From: Hoeflea_A sp965228435
Lineage (GTDB): Bacteria > Pseudomonadota > Alphaproteobacteria > Rhizobiales > Rhizobiaceae
Direction of reading: 5' to 3'
Length of the DNA: 64,000 nucleotides
Assembly (NCBI GenBank): GCA_965228435.1
Contig: OZ245818.1
Location: 6,014,001-6,078,000 of the forward strand
Numbering within the stretch: the first letter of the stretch is position 1; each line of letters begins with the position of its first letter. Below the pieces are notes generated by a model, which was not told the DNA's origin, did not search any database, and was given only the letters and a program-made list of their open reading frames with translations. The translations under genes and the position numbers were made by a program. Positions 63,427 through 64,000 of the stretch are shown piece after piece.

Positions 63427-64000
63427 ATGACCAGGAACGATGACGATATCTTCAAGCCGAAACTTGGCCGCATGCGCAGCCGGGGAAATGCAAAGGCCAA
63501 GAACTATATCAATCGTGTGCTGCAACAGATCTCGGCGGCAGGTGAAACTGGATTCGGAGCAGCAAGGTCGCGCCGCTTCACGGGAGCGCGAATTGGTCGC
63601 GGTAACGATGTCCTGCGCCGGTATCGCGCGGGCTATCGGTTCGGGCCAGCCTCCCGCCGCGTTGTCATCAAGTCGCGGATCGTCAAACTGACAGGTACAC
63701 GAAGTGGCAAAGGCATCGGCGCCGCTCGTGCTCATCTCCGCTATATTCAACGGGACGGGGTAACGAAGGAGCACGAGCCAGGCCGGCTTTATGATGCGAA
63801 TGGTGATGAAGCCGATGGCGGCGCCTTTCTGGAACGCAGTGAAGGCGATCGGCATCAGTTCCGCTTCATCGTCTCGCCCGAGGATGCGCCCGAAATGTCC
63901 GATCTCAGACCATTCGTCCGCGATTTGATGGAAACGATAGAGGGCGATCTTGGCACCAAACTGGACTGGGTCGCTGCCGATCATTTCGACACCGGTCATC
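63427..64000 (+). CDS. VirD2/TraI-type (DUF3363) relaxase, 3' end beyond window
   Basis: The frame is open from the ATG at 63427 to the window end, at least 191 residues: MTRNDDDIFKPKLGRMRSRG..., AARAHLRYIQRDGVTKEHEPGRLYDANG, RHQFRFIVSPEDAPEMSDLRPFVRDLMETIEGDLG, LDWVAADHFDTGH. That matches the N-terminus of DUF3363-type relaxases in alphaproteobacteria. The last His is probably part of the metal-binding HxD/H motif. It nicks the transferred strand at oriT. Confidence 0.9.
   Translation, partial: MTRNDDDIFKPKLGRMRSRGNAKAKNYINRVLQQISAAGETGFGAARSRRFTGARIGRGNDVLRRYRAGYRFGPASRRVVIKSRIVKLTGTRSGKGIGAARAHLRYIQRDGVTKEHEPGRLYDANGDEADGGAFLERSEGDRHQFRFIVSPEDAPEMSDLRPFVRDLMETIEGDLGTKLDWVAADHFDTGH

Noticed and set aside
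62635..63999. Long minus-strand frame over traF and the relaxase
   Set aside because: Overlaps two well-supported plus-strand genes and resembles no protein family.
1..64000. CRISPR arrays, rRNA and tRNA genes
   Set aside because: No regularly spaced repeats, no rRNA-like blocks and no tRNA recognised by eye; a covariance-model scan would be needed to exclude tRNAs fully.

Overview
The window looks like accessory DNA from an alphaproteobacterium, probably of the Hyphomicrobiales (rhizobia-like) lineage. This rests on the cytochrome c maturation genes, an IS1182-type transposase remnant, a MocR-type regulator, CUT1 and amino-acid ABC operons, and a transfer module (ArdA, long ParB, DUF736, DUF2285, DUF2840, TraF, DUF3363-type relaxase) typical of alphaproteobacterial plasmids and integrative elements. 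No rRNA, tRNA, CRISPR array or core-chromosome marker operon was recognised, so genus and replicon stay open.

Region 1 (1-23.6 kb) is a copper and periplasmic-redox island. It holds a DsbD/ScsB thiol transporter (cut by the window start), ccmFGHI, four apparent c-type cytochromes (membrane monohaem proteins, a dihaem protein and a Met-rich cytochrome c'-like protein), two multicopper oxidases, MsrPQ, two L,D-transpeptidases, a solitary Rieske protein, a DUF411 metal-binding protein, DUF2933 and SHOCT membrane proteins, several small Cys/His/Pro-rich secreted proteins and a CueR-like MerR regulator. Four promoters have the MerR-family architecture (TTGACC, 19-bp spacer, -10). They precede ccmF, the DUF2933 gene, the 15481 membrane gene and merR itself. 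The inferred logic is a metal-responsive regulon that builds its own cytochrome c maturation and periplasmic electron-transfer chain. A decayed cytochrome c and a probable multicopper oxidase fragment (21.7-22.5 kb) show past duplication and loss.

Region 2 (24-36 kb) is a mosaic: a pentapeptide-repeat membrane protein, a membrane adenylate cyclase, a Fic toxin with a small partner, a fused nucleotidyltransferase-HEPN protein, an orphan PhoB-like regulator with a degenerate receiver, extra copies of the Kdo genes (kdsD-like, kdsA), an IS1182-family wreck, a Grx-MauE/DUF305 pair and a broken CsoR-type repressor.

Region 3 (36-54.5 kb) is catabolic. It has an acetoacetate-decarboxylase-like protein, a DMT exporter, an FAD oxidoreductase, an IclR regulator, a DapA-family aldolase/lyase, a CUT1 sugar or polyol ABC importer with DhaK and DhaL kinase subunits, then a MocR regulator facing a polar amino-acid ABC importer. 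Two homologous ~100-residue proteins of unknown function (48634-48945 and 54177-54449) lie just 3' of the two ABC operons.

Region 4 (55-57 kb) has a second copy of the degenerate PhoB-like regulator beside an isochorismatase-fold protein lacking the catalytic Cys. Region 5 (57.3-64 kb) is the leading part of a conjugative element: ardA, parB, DUF736, a frameshifted DUF2285 gene, an AlpA-like HTH, DUF2840, TraF peptidase and a relaxase that runs off the window end.
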